Origin: Symbiodinium microadriaticum
Taxonomy: Eukaryota; Sar; Dinophyceae; Suessiales; Symbiodiniaceae
Length of the DNA stretch: 64,000 nucleotides
Reading direction: 5' to 3'
Assembly (NCBI GenBank): GCA_001939145.1
Contig: LSRX01000464.1
Location: 409,267-473,266, forward strand
Shown here: positions 23,701-33,750 of the stretch, one piece after another
Numbering within the stretch: position 1 is the first letter of the stretch
How the letters are laid out: every line of letters starts with the position of its first letter
Position numbers and translations under genes: made by a program
Notes under the pieces: model-generated
What the model saw: the letters and a program-made list of their open reading frames with translations, nothing else
The model's database searches: none
What the model was told of the DNA's origin: nothing

Positions 23701-24201
23701 AACTCCTGGTGCCACTTCAATGCTGTCCTCCCTATCTCTTCGTTTTCCGGAGGAGACATTTGGTCTCAGGTTGATGGTGGGCCTGACAAAGAAGAAGTTC
23801 GTGGTCATCCTTACGGTGGCAGGAATCTCAAGGTCTCTGATGGGGCTGTCTACCTGGATCCGCACAAGTACCACTTCACTCGAGCTTGGCGCGGACTTCG
23901 TGTCGTTATGGTCTTGTACACTGTGCGGAACATTGAACGGCTTGAACGAAATAACCTGGCAACCGCACGCTCCTTGGGCTTTCCGGTCCCTTCGAGTGAC
24001 GATACGTTTGCCGCTTTGGAGCCGTGCACTGCCTCCCCTGTCCCTGAGACTCGAGAAGGACTACCACCAGGAACGAGGCCGTGCGCAACATCTTGCTCTC
24101 CCGGAACCAAGGATGGACTTTTGACGCAACAAGAACAAGCGGCTCGTGTTGGTGGCTCTATGTCGTCTACAACATCGACGGCTACTGCGAGCCCAGTTTG
24201 A
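20704..24201 (+). CDS. pol: Pol: reverse transcriptase, RNase H and 2OG-Fe(II) dioxygenase-like domain
   Basis: 1165 codons from the ATG that overlaps the Gag stop. RT motifs: a fingers region with VPKNLTADRLILDARGPNL, motif A GADLSDYYYHYV (about 21829), motif B SMAMGDLNSVEFGQLSH (about 21988), and motif C VIDDW (22132-22146), the YxDD equivalent with both Asp present. DIRS-type RNase H follows: HINLHEL (about 22893) with the Glu, VTGADSQ (Asp about 22984), and the signature NPADDPTR (about 23122). The C-terminal part (about 23500-23990) has H-x-D (VHKD, 23686-23694), GGDIW (about 23750), then YHFT with a distal His (23872) and Arg nine residues on (LRVV). These are the iron- and 2-oxoglutarate-ligand positions of the dioxygenase fold. 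Substrate is unknown; a nucleic-acid role is inferred from context. The last ~60 codons are probably out of the true frame, because a second frame opens at 24081. Confidence 0.85.
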   Translation: MIYEAGELYPESLERDVDKASPSESASCKVPGSSASSICPAALWRALPRIFFSGRNSFSSFARSQTFIKPTSTSCGFTSSSSPLWPMRLPYPGAFKSGWSDTAYDSEENALQKTVNLAVLLLNWLALGRPKHAPPELSLLPPSTGAQRAVVRRFESMMREVVLHPVVAAEDMGRVAAKVEDLESLIASLTLRGDAVAARSRGYSVGGRKEPLFDPIEVEFAGAAGRNAGATTPAKPIVASRLKFGSPPSFCPKRFMDAETLDHYEHPFSYAIAEEALTEDPPKARVLAQHPEKLALFRKLDEGGRLRLVPASVTRKKCLNGMFAVPKNLTADRLILDARGPNLLEPGRTAWTQSLGTISAVLGISLKDDEILLMSGADLSDYYYHYVISEERVLRNALAGVLAPSEAKLFSCYCKELENKGPLRACLGSMAMGDLNSVEFGQLSHLALTFAADAASADELLTLRSSPSRSNMQVGVVIDDWVALQKIKKRLTRGTSEGAVRLRKMSAKYKETGLVQNMKKGFEEVTEASFWGGKVNGVAGTVRPLPERTLPVLSLTVDVIRCGYATKHLLATLAGFYISAFQFRRRFMSLLEEIFLAPSWMEDHCTFRIWPALEAELWCLVIATPMVRTNLRADYLNQISATDASDSFEAEVSTEVSAEFVEEVHRHSLRKSVWTRLLHPLSAQSREAGELPEDEELPGDERLEEHPLWGHVFRCLPFRTVWRKKIRRKRHINLHELRAVLISEERRALRHPHCKLVTGADSQVSLGALLKGRSSSSKLNGALRQSLPAYIGLDIHGGYLYVRSCDNPADDPTRSVPTRTPPFSMPRWLHDAVDGNFELLDDELVKCGMDPVSLLGLPPLGNIVPVAEAPRPVPRAVRRRMWMRSLGGPAPSLTPGPDPEAFAASCLRGDAVTAEMVLSLLSLLPGEHAARGDSGARTKSWTTGVFVHGGAIGLRRHCLDFPLSTSMLTRYASLVVPTHQYSSLSLLQNLKTSVHKDAHNSWCHFNAVLPISSFSGGDIWSQVDGGPDKEEVRGHPYGGRNLKVSDGAVYLDPHKYHFTRAWRGLRVVMVLYTVRNIERLERNNLATARSLGFPVPSSDDTFAALEPCTASPVPETREGLPPGTRPCATSCSPGTKDGLLTQQEQAARVGGSMSSTTSTATASPV

Positions 24202-24484
24202 ACTTGAAAGTTCCCCAGACTCGAGGAGGACTACCACCACGAACAGAGGCTGGTCGATATATTTTTGATGAGTGCAGCGACAGTCCGTCTGGGTCCTTCA
24301 AGTTTGAGTGCAGCGACAGTCCGTCTTCTGGGGTCACCACAATGTCTCTTTTGCCGGGGCGATGTTTGACCGCTTCGGCGAGCTCTTCAGCTCCAAATTT
24401 CTCCGCCTCGCCCAGTGAGGACACAGGTGGCGGCCTGGAACGTGGATTGGCGACGTCTTCTACTTCGAGTGCTTCGCAGAGTAC
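24081..24484 (+). CDS. Linker frame joining Pol region to the methyltransferase-recombinase ORF
   Basis: This frame overlaps the end of Pol and runs Ser/Pro-rich to a TAG at 24486-24488 that lies inside the inserted element's first bases (CTAG). Without the insert, codon AGT continues as ACC CGT CTC from 39007 and stays open into the methyltransferase ORF (..SQS/TRLLCSDPAALL..). It contains internal repeats: a 36-bp unit encoding ECSDSPS twice (24270-24330), and an ACTCGAG-GGACTACCACCA-containing segment seen at both 24043 and 24217. It is likely a disordered linker, or the N-terminus of the second polyprotein. How ribosomes enter this frame is unknown. Confidence 0.55.
24481..24484. repeat. 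Target-site duplication GTAC, left copy
   Basis: GTAC here and at 39003-39006 directly flank the inverted repeats of the insert. GTAC is self-complementary, so the exact element border could be argued. Keeping a single copy restores the host reading frame. Confidence 0.7.
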
Positions 24485-24601
24485 CTAGACCGACCGAAAC
24501 CCTTTAAAAAGCAGGGTCTAGAAATTAACCGGGTTTTCGTTGTCAGAACCGGGTTCCTACATCAGGCTCAAGAAAAACTCGGTTTTCGGTTGAGGCAGAA
24601 C
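24485..24601. repeat. Left terminal inverted repeat of the 14.5-kb insert
   Basis: Imperfect inverted match to 38886-39002. The outer 17 bases match at 13 positions, followed by shared TTAAAAA, CAGG, GTTTTC, TTGTCA and GGTTC blocks with small gaps. CTAG at the tip supplies the TAG stop that truncates the host ORF. Confidence 0.7.
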
Positions 24602-25005
24602 TTAGCAACTTCTATGTTAGTCGTCTTGTGGAGTTGTGATAAGTCTTTGTCAGATTGGTTCAGTTACCCTAAACTCAATTGATGGTTAATGTAGGCTTAT
24701 ATGTAGGTGTTGGTTTACACGATCGGGGGACAGGCTTCAGACCTCAGCATCGAGTCCACAAAAGAAAAGAAGCAACACTCCATCTTGCCAGTAGAGAAGA
24801 CCACACCTTAGACCTTGCTCCTGAACACCTTAGAAACTCAAGCCCTCACGTCCCTTCGAACCTGATGTTTTGGACGACCGGGCTCGTCTTGACGCTGCTG
24901 CCATGCCCGAGACCCAGTCTGTACACAGGCTGCAAGACACTAAGATTTGCTAAAACATGGTTTCTCGATTTGTGCGTGTCATCACCGAACGGCTGGTGCG
25001 TGTCA

Positions 25006-27047
25006 TCACTCCAGGTAACCGATTTCTTTGTATTTCGCATAGGCTTGCTGTAGATGTCTTTGCACAACCCGCTTTGTGACGGAGGCTGGGTGGATGCGTC
25101 GACTCAACCTGGCATTGCGTCCCACATAGTCTTCCAGCATTTGCACGCTGTAAATGATCGGATTTACAACTTTCGAATACTGGCGCGAATCCAACACTAA
25201 GTCCTTGAGACATATATGATGAAGACAATGTGCTTTGGGAAGAATCAAAAACAAACAGCGCTGTTGCCGCACAGATTCTGTGGCGCACCAAGAATAACGT
25301 CGTAAGAATCTGAGTCCCTGTTCACCAAGATAGCAAGCGTGTTCACTTGTCAGAAAAACGTCGGACTTGTATAGGCCTTTCAGGAAGATGTTCAAAGATT
25401 GCACAGCCTCTCCAGTCTTTGTGAGAAGTTGATCCTCAAACTGCTGACCCCTTGTCATGTCTTCGATGAACTCGCAAAATGTCGTCGAGAGAGAGCCTTT
25501 GTACCAAGACGCGACGGGAAAGTTCGCGTTGTTGTCCCAGCCGATTGTGTCCTTCGTCAGTTTTGTAATAAGTGGTTGCCGATGCTTTCGTTTGCACCAC
25601 TCCATAAAATCGCGATTCAGCTGCTCAAAACGCGTGTCCTTGCTTCGGCCTCTATAAAGGTCACTCAGCAGTGCCAGGGCTGCACCGATGAAGGCTTTGC
25701 ATACTCCAAGGTGGCACGTGTGCCAGACGTCGTACTTAAACAAGGAAGCCGCCGCGCCTGGTTCGTGTGGAAGAGTTGACAACGGCGACGGCTGTTCAAA
25801 CGGGTCCTGCTGGCCAATCGTTTGTAACCATGAAGGAGACCTTGTCTGCAATTGTTCGAAGCTGTGTTCCTTTTGGCCTGCTTGACAAAGATGGCAAATC
25901 CCCTGCGGCTCCTCGATGTCCTGCGGCTTCTTCACGACATGGTTGTAGTTACGAGTCAATTTGCCGGCTTTTACCAGCCATTGCCAATCGCCCACGACCG
26001 ACAGGATTGCAGCAAAATACTGCTTCCCAGTCTTCGGGTCAGACACCCCATGATGCAACATGAAGTCGCTGTCTTTCTTGCAAAGTCCAAGAAGCTTGTC
26101 AAATGTCCGATCATCCTCGTAAACTTTCTTTGGCCAAGTTGCCTTAACAATTCGGCTTGTTGTAAAAGGGTTAAGCAACAGAAACTATTAGTGTCAACCT
26201 CGGAATATCATATAACAGGCTATACCTATATAACCATATAATACCCTGCCCACCTACCTGGTATACCTACCTAGCTAAACACCTTCCTACCGATCGGCCT
26301 CTAGATTGATATATTATACGGACCTTATTTAGATGCCCTTCATCTTTTACCCACCCAACTCGAACACCCAATCCACCTATACCTATAACCGCTACTCTTT
26401 CCTCTTAGTTCTCTTTCACAAGACCAAACCCAAAATCACCTCGAGTGGTGCCACGCAGCTTGCAAAAATCTGTTCGTGAAAGAGTGACCTTTCAGGTTGG
26501 TGGTCAGCTTGGCGTAATCCTTACGGATGCCGTGCTTTTTCCGATATTTGTCTGCGGGTTCGGAGCCTCGACCCAATATGGGAGAGTAGCTGGTGATCAA
26601 GAATGGTATACGACGCCGTCCGCGCCCTTCGTCGCCGTGATAGACTAAGGGTGCACAGCGACTCAGACACACACGGCCTTGGCGCTCCAACTCGAACACA
26701 GGATGCTTTGGATGCGAGATTTTGTAGTTCGTCCAAAATTGAGCCAGAATGGCTTCTTGTCGAGCTTCATCACGCCGGATCAGACCAGGCACTATATGGA
26801 AAAGTCTCTTGTCCACCAGGAACTGCATCCAAGTCTTCAGTCGCAAAACGGTCACCTTCTGTTCGCCGCACTTTAGCTCACTGAGTGGCACAAAGGGCTC
26901 CAGGCTCAGGCGACACCGTTTTACCAGGACTTTACGCGAATCCCTCTCGGCATTGCTAGTGCTCGATCTAGCCAGTTGCAGCAGCCCCCCGCTACGAGCG
27001 GCGGCTGCTTCACCGACATCACTCACCAGATCACGCGCCACACGCAC
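25006..27047 (-). CDS. Gene A: candidate transposase, dinoflagellate-expanded family (two exons)
   Basis: Exon 1 is 27047-26441/26440 and exon 2 is 26155-25006. A 284-bp GT-AG intron joins them in phase (..WHHS/SRIVKATW..). Exon 1 carries LVKRCRLSLEPFVPLS, FWTNYKISHP, and HGDEGRGRRRIPFL followed by LGRG. Exon 2 has a Cys pair CHLC, YDVWHTCHLG, WYKGSLSTTF, LPKAHCLHH and EDYVGRNARLSRR. Spaced Asp, His and Glu in the last three blocks are compatible with an RNase H-fold transposase, but I did not identify a definite catalytic triad. I recognise the pattern as a large dinoflagellate family without a firm name. Its place between the TIRs makes a transposase role attractive. The N-terminus may include one more upstream exon, since the ATG at 27047 is only the first in the frame. 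Confidence 0.6.
26156..26439 (-). other. Intron of gene A
   Basis: Minus-strand intron with donor GT at 26439 and acceptor CAACAAG/C at 26156, preceded by a T-rich tract. It is rich in TATACCTA/ACCTACC repeats (26200-26340). An in-frame TAG at 26185-26187 makes a longer second exon impossible. Confidence 0.6.
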
Positions 27048-27074
27048 CGCTGAAGAGCACGATGCCTCGGCACA

Positions 27075-27091
27075 GGGCCATGCTAATCTTC
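27075..27091 (-). ncRNA. U6-snRNA-like 17-base match (relic or chance)
   Basis: Read on the minus strand, GAAGATTAGCATGGCCC equals the conserved core just after the ACAGAG box of U6 snRNA. The following TGTGCCGAGGCAT partly resembles U6 TGCGCAAGGAT. The rest of U6 (5' stem, terminal U tract) is not visible, so this is not an intact gene. It lies just upstream of the gene A frame. Confidence 0.3.
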
Positions 27092-27959
27092 GTGGGCAGC
27101 AGGGGCATGCTAGTCCGATCGATGAAGTGGGTTCGACATACTTTTAGAAGGACTAGAAGGGCCTGCAACTTTGATAGTTCAATGTAAAGGAAACTACTTT
27201 CTGGGAGGATTCGACGGGAGGTGGTGGGATCAGTTCATTAGGGTTTTATTGGGGGCAGGGGAGTGTTTGTTTTTTTACATTTAGTGGTTTGAGAACTTGG
27301 CTGTGAAGGGAAATTTCACCTGATCGAGGTTTGTTGGCGACCTAGATCGAGGGATCAAGACATTAATCACTTATATATCATACACAAAGACGTGCGCTCT
27401 AATTCTTCTAGTTTGCTGGGGTCTCAAAAGGCACAGTGTGCTAAAGAATACAGTAATACAGGGAAGTATCACAAGAAGGCATACAACAGAGCCAGCGAAA
27501 CCACCCAGACCTAAACCCTGAACCCGGCCAGCATGTCAAGAACTGGGCATAGCAAACTACCAAAGTGTTCCAAGGCGGGGGCCCCGCTGCCGATCTCCGC
27601 GGAAAGCCCGCGAATTGTCCGGCCAGGCTTCGGACCTGGCGTGAAATACGTTATTCATGTTGAGACAAATCAGTGTTGAGTCATGCCACCTCGAATCCTG
27701 CGACTGTACTGGGCTATTGGTTTTTGCTGTTTGGCACACAACAAATCCTCTGCTTCCCCTTTGGATAATCAGAGCTGGACATCTGAAAGCAAGGTCCCCG
27801 AATTTAAAGCCCGGGCCCAGTAGCACTATGTAGCACTGACCGTTCAGGATTGGTGATGGATGCTTCGATGTACGTGCGGGGCTCCGGGCTGAGATCGATG
27901 GCTGCAGGATCAGCCCGCACACCTTCTAAGATTGTACACCCCATGAAGAAAACAGCACA

Positions 27960-29798
27960 CTACTTCTTGGCGGCCTTCTTCGGCCTAGCCTTAGCAGCAG
28001 TGCTTTCAGCACCCCGCTTAGGAGGCTTAGACGAATCACTCAACTTGGTGAAAAGCTTCCTGGAATTCCTGCAGATGGGCACATTGGGGTGATGGACATT
28101 AGCTAGGATCGAGGTTTACATAATATAGGCCGGGATCAGGTTTAGGGTTTGGGGGTGTTTGGGGCTTCAAAGCTTTGTTGGGATCGACATGGGTTAAAGG
28201 ATCGAGGTTCACATTAGACATTGGCCGGGAGCTTCAAGGTTTGGGGCTTCAAGCTTTGGTATGACTGCGCACGCTTTGGTCTGTTGCAGAATATGACACT
28301 GCAGTGGGCGGAGTCCTTGCTTTCTGCTCTGCCGACATCGCTTTGCCACACCTTAGAAAAGAAGACTGCTTGTAGTCGACCGATCTAGACAATATATTGC
28401 TAACTGGGGAAAGGCGAAGCTGGTTTTTTAAGCATGCCACGAGAATGTCGCGGCTTTCATCTCCTGCTCTGCCTTCTTGTAGAGCCTTATCTGATGATTT
28501 TGAAGCACTGAATAAACCCAGATAGACCCCAATCCCAATACAACAAAGGAACTTTGCATAAGTGCAACTAAACAACTCATCATCGAAACCATACACATCT
28601 CCTTTGCACCACGATTCGTTGCACACCTCGTAGTGATGCTCCAAGCACTGAATATGCTTGGTCAAGGAAGTCACAGTCCTGGGCTGCGAATGGATGGTTT
28701 CGAGGCGGGTGAAGCTGGAGCTTAGGGTTGGGGTTGCCTGAATTTAGGTTTTGGGGTCTTCAATAAGATAAGCTACTGCTCAATATCCTTCCCGTCAAAG
28801 TTGTCCTCAAGGTCTTTCAGCAGGCTCTGCAGCTTGGTGATCTTTGCATTGAGGCTGTCATTGAACTTTTTCAAGGTCACTTTCATCTGAGGGCAAGGTT
28901 CATGTGTCAGGCACAGAATTTATGTCGTATGAGTATACAATAAGAGCAAACACAAAGCTGGCCTGCGAGGCTTGGGAGGTATTTGCGGAGTCTGGGTTTC
29001 CTTTCACTGCTGCATCTCTTGCTTGCATGGAGGCAATCCCGGAGAAGGCGTTCGCCGGCAAGGCGATGTCGTCGTCAGTCTCAGTTTGGGGTTCTTATTC
29101 ATAAAAAGTCTTAGGGCTTCTGACTTAATTGGGTCTGTTCGTGCCTAGAGGCCTTCTTCTTGTCACGCTGCTGCTGCTCATGGGTCAAACTCTCCACCCG
29201 GGAGCCTGTTTCTCGCACTGTGACCCAATATTCTTCGATCCCGTCGTATAGATTCTGCCTGCAGCCGCAACGACACATGAAGAGACCATATATCAGTGCA
29301 CGACACGATAACTGTTGCAGCAGTGGCACCGCGTGTGGGTCAACGGTGTCTGCCGACACCGCTTGATAGCACCCTGTATCCTTTGCCTCGGAGGATCGAT
29401 AAGATTGCATTTTCCAGTGGCTGCTTCTTTTTCTCGCTGTCTGCCGCGCTGTCTTCTCTCTGTGGCTCTCTATATCTCTCCATATCTCTCTGTCTCTCGC
29501 TCGGTTTCTCTCGACACCCATCCGCGTCCTTAACCTGCGTCCCTCTTGTCCCCTGTACACCCATCCGCGTCCTTAACCTGCGTCCCGTTTTCCCCTGTAT
29601 ACCCATCTGCGTCCTTAACCTGCGTCCCGTTTTCCCTTGTCTCTCTCTCTCTCTCTCTCTTTCTCTCTTGCTCTCTGTCTCTCTCGCGTCTCTCTCGCCC
29701 TCTCTCCGTCTCGAAGGACCAGACACAGACACGCGCATGCATGATGGGTGGGAAAGCCAATAAACAAAGGGAGTGTGAGACACAGGCACAGAGAGAGA

Positions 29799-29843
<45 letters not shown>

Positions 29844-30331
29844 TGAGTAAGTGAGTGAGTGAGCGAGTGTGACTGTGTGAGTGACACTGAGACGGGGATT
29901 CCAGAGGCAGTGACTCCCGCAACAGATGCAAGAATGAAAGCAGATGTGGCTCTGGCGTGCTCCACTTCAAATCGTTTTTCATCTCAGACTCAGAGTACCA
30001 CCCCTCGTCCAATTTCAGCTTGATCTTCTCCTTTTTGGTGATGATCACCTCGACAACCTTGCAGAACTCATCCTTAGTTTGCCGGGAGCGACAATTGTGG
30101 AAAGTTATCTAACTCATCATCCTACTAGACGTATAACCGTAATTTTGGTTGCCGATCCACACGATCAAAGTTGAGGTCGCGAAGGAGCACGGACATCTCC
30201 TGCTTGTGGCCGCTGTCCCAGTAATCCTTGACGGCTTTGGGTGCGTCCAGGTCCTTCCTTTTCGGATGGGGTTTCATCCAACGGCCCAATCTTGCTCGGG
30301 CCGCAGTAACCAGACGCTCCTTGCAAATAGT
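27960..30331 (-). CDS. Gene B, C-terminal exons
   Basis: Exons that read well on the minus strand: 30331-30161 (KERLVTAARARLGRWMKPHP, then DSGHKQEMSVLLRDLNFDR; exactly 57 codons), 30072-about 29961 (VVEVIITKKEKIKLKLDEGW then YSESEM), 29258-about 29145 (NLYDGIEEYWVTVRETGSR), about 29085-28960 (TDDDIALPANAFSGIASMQ), 28886-28777 (KKFNDSLNAKITKLQSLL), 28678-28577 (TKHIQCLEHHYEVCNE), about 28500-28430, and 28068-27960. The 28777/28678 junction restores one codon (CA/G). The last exon is Lys-rich (AKARPKKAAKK) and ends in TAG at 27960-27962, a plausible nuclear-localisation-like tail. The order matches what I recall of a recurrent dinoflagellate protein family downstream of its methyltransferase-like part. 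Function of this half is unknown. Confidence 0.6.
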
Positions 30332-32099
30332 CTAGAATGACATCACTCGAGAAACACATCTTAAGCAACATATGTGCAAGCTCGCGCAAGCAGACCATGA
30401 GCATAATGTAGCCTGACGTGTCGGCTCTTTGGCATACTTCGAGTGCGAGGGTTTGCCATCAAGGGCAGCCGCGGTCTCGGAGTTTTCTCCCTTCACCACA
30501 GCTGCCGCTGGAGCTCGTGCAGGGGTTGCGACGGGTCGGATCGCAGGTTTTTCGGCTGCCTTCGGGTTTCCGGTGGCATGGGCGTTGTCGGCCTTGGGAT
30601 CTGGGGCTTCATGTTCGGTTGGCTCATCCTCCGTCAGCTCTGGCTTGACTGTCCGTGGGATGGCCCGGGCCAAGAGGGTTATCATAGCATCATCCTCCAT
30701 ATCCTCGATTCATGAGATAGAAAAACGACATCAGATACATCCTTGTAGTTAACGTATAATATTGTACTCTCCATGCAACGAAGCTGCTGACTCAAACTCA
30801 TCCAGAAGAGTGTCGGGCTGTGGGTAGTCCGGAACACCTGCTTGCATCAACTCCTCGGCTGTTGCCTGAGCCAACTTGAGAGCAACCCGCATGACCGGAA
30901 GTAAAACAACTGTCATGCAACAAAGCACGGGCAGTGTAGCAGCATCCACGTCCGAGGTCGTCGTGGCATCCCCGGGCTTCGGCTCGGAAGCCTAATTTCG
31001 AGGAGGACTGTTCGTTTTGCATTGCTGTATATCACTAATAAAGGGCAAGATCTCTAGATCGAGTATGTTGGTTTCATCCAAGGAGCGATCTGTTCGCTTG
31101 CCATCTCCCGCTGAAGCTCCTGTTGCTGTAGCTTTTGTACAGGGAAGAAATTTGGTACATGTAGTACAGGGAAGAAATTTGGTACATGTTGCAACCAGGC
31201 TTGGGGTCCTCCATTTCCTTTTGCAGCTTCTGTTCTTCTTCGTCCAAGTAAGCAAGATCGGCTTCATCAGCCACGTGTGCAACCCCGCACAGTAGTGTAT
31301 CAGTGCTCCACATGTTGGAGGCAACGGTGCTACTCATCCCTAAGCCCTTGGAAGATCCTCGGTGCACTAGAGCAAAGAAGCTTCCCCACATCGGTCGTCT
31401 TGCTGACAGGATGAGTGGCGACGCTTCCGATGCGCGCTGCAAGGCACGGACACACAGGCTTTTTACAGCAGGAGGTGGATATTGGCATATGGAGTCATAC
31501 ACCAAGCATGCAAAACAGCCCCTGCCAAGGCCCACTTTGGAGAAAGTGGGTTTTAATTCTATGAGAAACACCCGAAGCCCTATATAGATTTAGTCAATAC
31601 AAACCCACAAAAACCCATAAAAAAATTATGGGTTTATACGCTTAATTTATGGGTTATTTACGCCTTTTGCACGGGTTGGCCTAAACCGGGTTTTTTTTTG
31701 AGCATCATAAGGTTATGGGTTTAACGCTTTATTGTTGGGTTATTATGGGTGTTTTTATGGGTTTTTGCGGGTCTTTACGGGTTCCTGGGTGATACTCTCT
31801 GTAAAACCTCTAAAAAACCACATAAAAAGCTATAAAAAGCTATATAAACAGGTGGAAACCTGTGTAAGTCGATCCCGAAACCGAACCCCAAAACCGAGCC
31901 TGAAGCCCTGCTGTCCTGAATTATCTAAAACCGACGACACCCGAAACAACCCTCAGCCGAAACCTTCTGGAAATGCCCTGGAGCCACTCTGTCCTGTCCT
32001 GGAGCACCGAAACCCACTGTTGAAACTGTGCCACAAGCCTTTATATACTCTAGGTTTCGGAGAAGTGGGCCCGTCTGTACATTAATTGCCTGGGGCAGG
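30332..32099 (-). CDS. Gene B, low-complexity linker exons (uncertain)
   Basis: Candidate exons: about 30700-30400 (LTEDEPTEHEAPDPKADN, then Pro/Ala-rich), 30990-30760 (GDATTTSDVDAATLP.. LLDEFESAASLHG), and about 31400-31200 (AYLDEEEQKLQKEMEDPKPG, coiled-coil-like). They are acidic and disordered, as expected for a linker between the methyltransferase-like core and the C-terminal exons. Borders and frames were not settled. An AT-rich intron with many TTATGGGTTT variants lies at 31590-31800. Confidence 0.35.
31137..31190. repeat. 27-bp perfect tandem duplication
   Basis: GTACAGGGAAGAAATTTGGT and the next 7 bases occur twice in direct succession (starting at 31137 and 31164). It lies at the edge of a candidate gene B linker exon. 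In one minus frame it duplicates nine residues (YQISSLYYM type); alternatively it is intronic. Confidence 0.85.
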
Positions 32100-33750
32100 G
32101 AAGGAGCGGGGTATCAAATCCCGCCACTCGGCTGGTATGCGGAGGTGCTTACCACCTCTCAAGTAGCGAAACACACTCTGAAGATCAGCAAATGCCCAAA
32201 GTTCTGCATCCTTGCCGTACTCCATAGTCCCGAAGCTATCTACCGCTGAAGGCAGGGGCTCGGGAAAGGTAGGTTTCCCACGGCACGTGCGAGCCAAGTC
32301 GTGGTGCTTGCCCGCGAGGAACCGGCCAAATCGCATGGGATAATGCCTGGGCCGAGAAGGACTGGGTCCGGGTTGGAATCAGGTTCAGGAGGTGTGCTGG
32401 GTTCATTTAGATAAATTTCAAGGGCGTCTTTCAGATTGGGTATATATTTACATCGGAGCTACTCAGAAGCACGAAGTTCTTGGTTTCCTGTCCAGCACTC
32501 TTTGCCTGAAGAATTGCGACTCCTGTTGGTGGTTCGGACTCGGGTCGTGTGTGCTGCCCTCTGCAAGCGGCCGCGGTCGAGACTTTGAATCTCGTGGCTG
32601 TTCCCAAAACCAACATGTCGCTTTGGGGAGGGCCCGCCATAGTGTGCCATCCACCAGGATACTCGAAACACCTCGGCAGTTTGTTTCTAGGGAGCTTGGC
32701 GTCTAGAGCCGGATTACTTACAGTGCAGTAAGAAGACTTCTTTGTGAATGCGGCGTAAAATAAGACAAGTATCTGCTGTACCATTCGCTACGGCCCAAAG
32801 GTCCAGCATCATCTTTCGGAATGCAGGGTAGTACTCAAAAGAGCTTCCGCGGGGTTGCTCGAGGAACCATGCTCCCCCAAGACATGTTGTAAGGTATATC
32901 AAGAGCACTGTCCTGGCAGGGCCACGGCTACAAACACATCGGTACGGGGGGTGCTTCGTTGTTTGTTTGTCAAGAGTTCGGTCTTTGTTTTGGTGGTTTT
33001 GGAACCAGTAGATCGCCTCTCGGCCAAAGTATTGGAATACTTCACAGACTTGTACTCGGAGTATCCAGTAGATGAAGAAGGCGTTCGCTTCGAGGTTGCA
33101 ACATTCATTTGACAGAAGGACGAACACTTCATTGCGAATGTAGCCAGGAAATCATCATTCTTGGCTCGTAGCAGGCATGCACAGGCCACCCTTGGATATG
33201 TAAGGTACATATAGTTTATGGCTCAGAACTGTCTAGGGGACATGAGTTGAACCCTGTTATGAAACAATAACCCTAAACCCTAAACCCTTGTTTATGTAGA
33301 GAGAGAGAGAGAGAGTCCCCTTTGTACTGAATCTAGATCGAATCAATGACAACTAAAGGCGAGGGCGGCTAAGGAGGTTTATCTGTCCAGACCGACAGCT
33401 AGCTTAAGTTACATGTTTCTTCGGATAATATAATCCTTGGATCCTAGAAAGACCTAGTATAGTATATATATTATATTATAGTGTATTATATTATATAAGC
33501 ATATATGAGGAAAGCCCAAAAGACGAAACCCAAAGCCGAGAAAAAAAACAAAAAAAACAATTAGCTTTACTTAATCATCCTCAAGCAACAAGAATCCAGC
33601 AGGGGTAGTAAGGTCCATGAAATTAGTGCGGTGGCCGCGCTTGCCACGATTGTACTTGATGTCCAAAGCCCCGGCCCTAAGACCTCTCTTGCGCATTGCA
33701 AAAGTCACATTCCCTCTGCCAGCGAAAAACTCGAGGACGTCGAATGTGGC
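32100..33750 (-). CDS. Gene B, methyltransferase-like core exons
   Basis: Minus-strand exons spell out a Rossmann-type SAM-methyltransferase order. 33750-about 33600: VLEFFAGRGNVTFAMRKRG (motif I), LDIKYN (motif II acidic residue), MDLTTPAGFLL. 33190-33017: FAMKCSSFCQMNVATSKR (motif IV position, Cys kept). 32912-32782: LLIYLTTCLGGAWFLEQPRG (motif VI position, EQP instead of ENV). 32661-about 32555: SWWMAHYGGPSPKRHVGFGN (motif VIII-like). 32346-about 32100: MRFGRFLAGKH, then LQSVFRYLRGGKHLRIPAEW. Junction 33017/32912 is a GC-AG intron that restores E-R-T in frame; 32782/32661 also joins in phase. The PPC motif is degenerate (KCSS), so catalysis is doubtful. The fold is inferred from motif spacing, not computed. 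Confidence 0.65.
33271..33287 (+). repeat. Interstitial telomere-type repeat (CCCTAAA)x2.4
   Basis: CCCTAAACCCTAAACCC, the plant/alveolate telomere unit, inside an intron of gene B. Single TTTAGGG-like units recur in other introns of the insert (28140, 33981, 38636). Confidence 0.7.

Noticed and set aside
29111-30048. Minus-strand ORFs rich in Arg/Glu or Ser/Leu around 29.3-29.9 kb
   Set aside because: Produced by the (CT)n/(GA)n and CTCTCTGTCTC tracts. Only the short exons at 30072-29961 and 29258-29145 look genuine.
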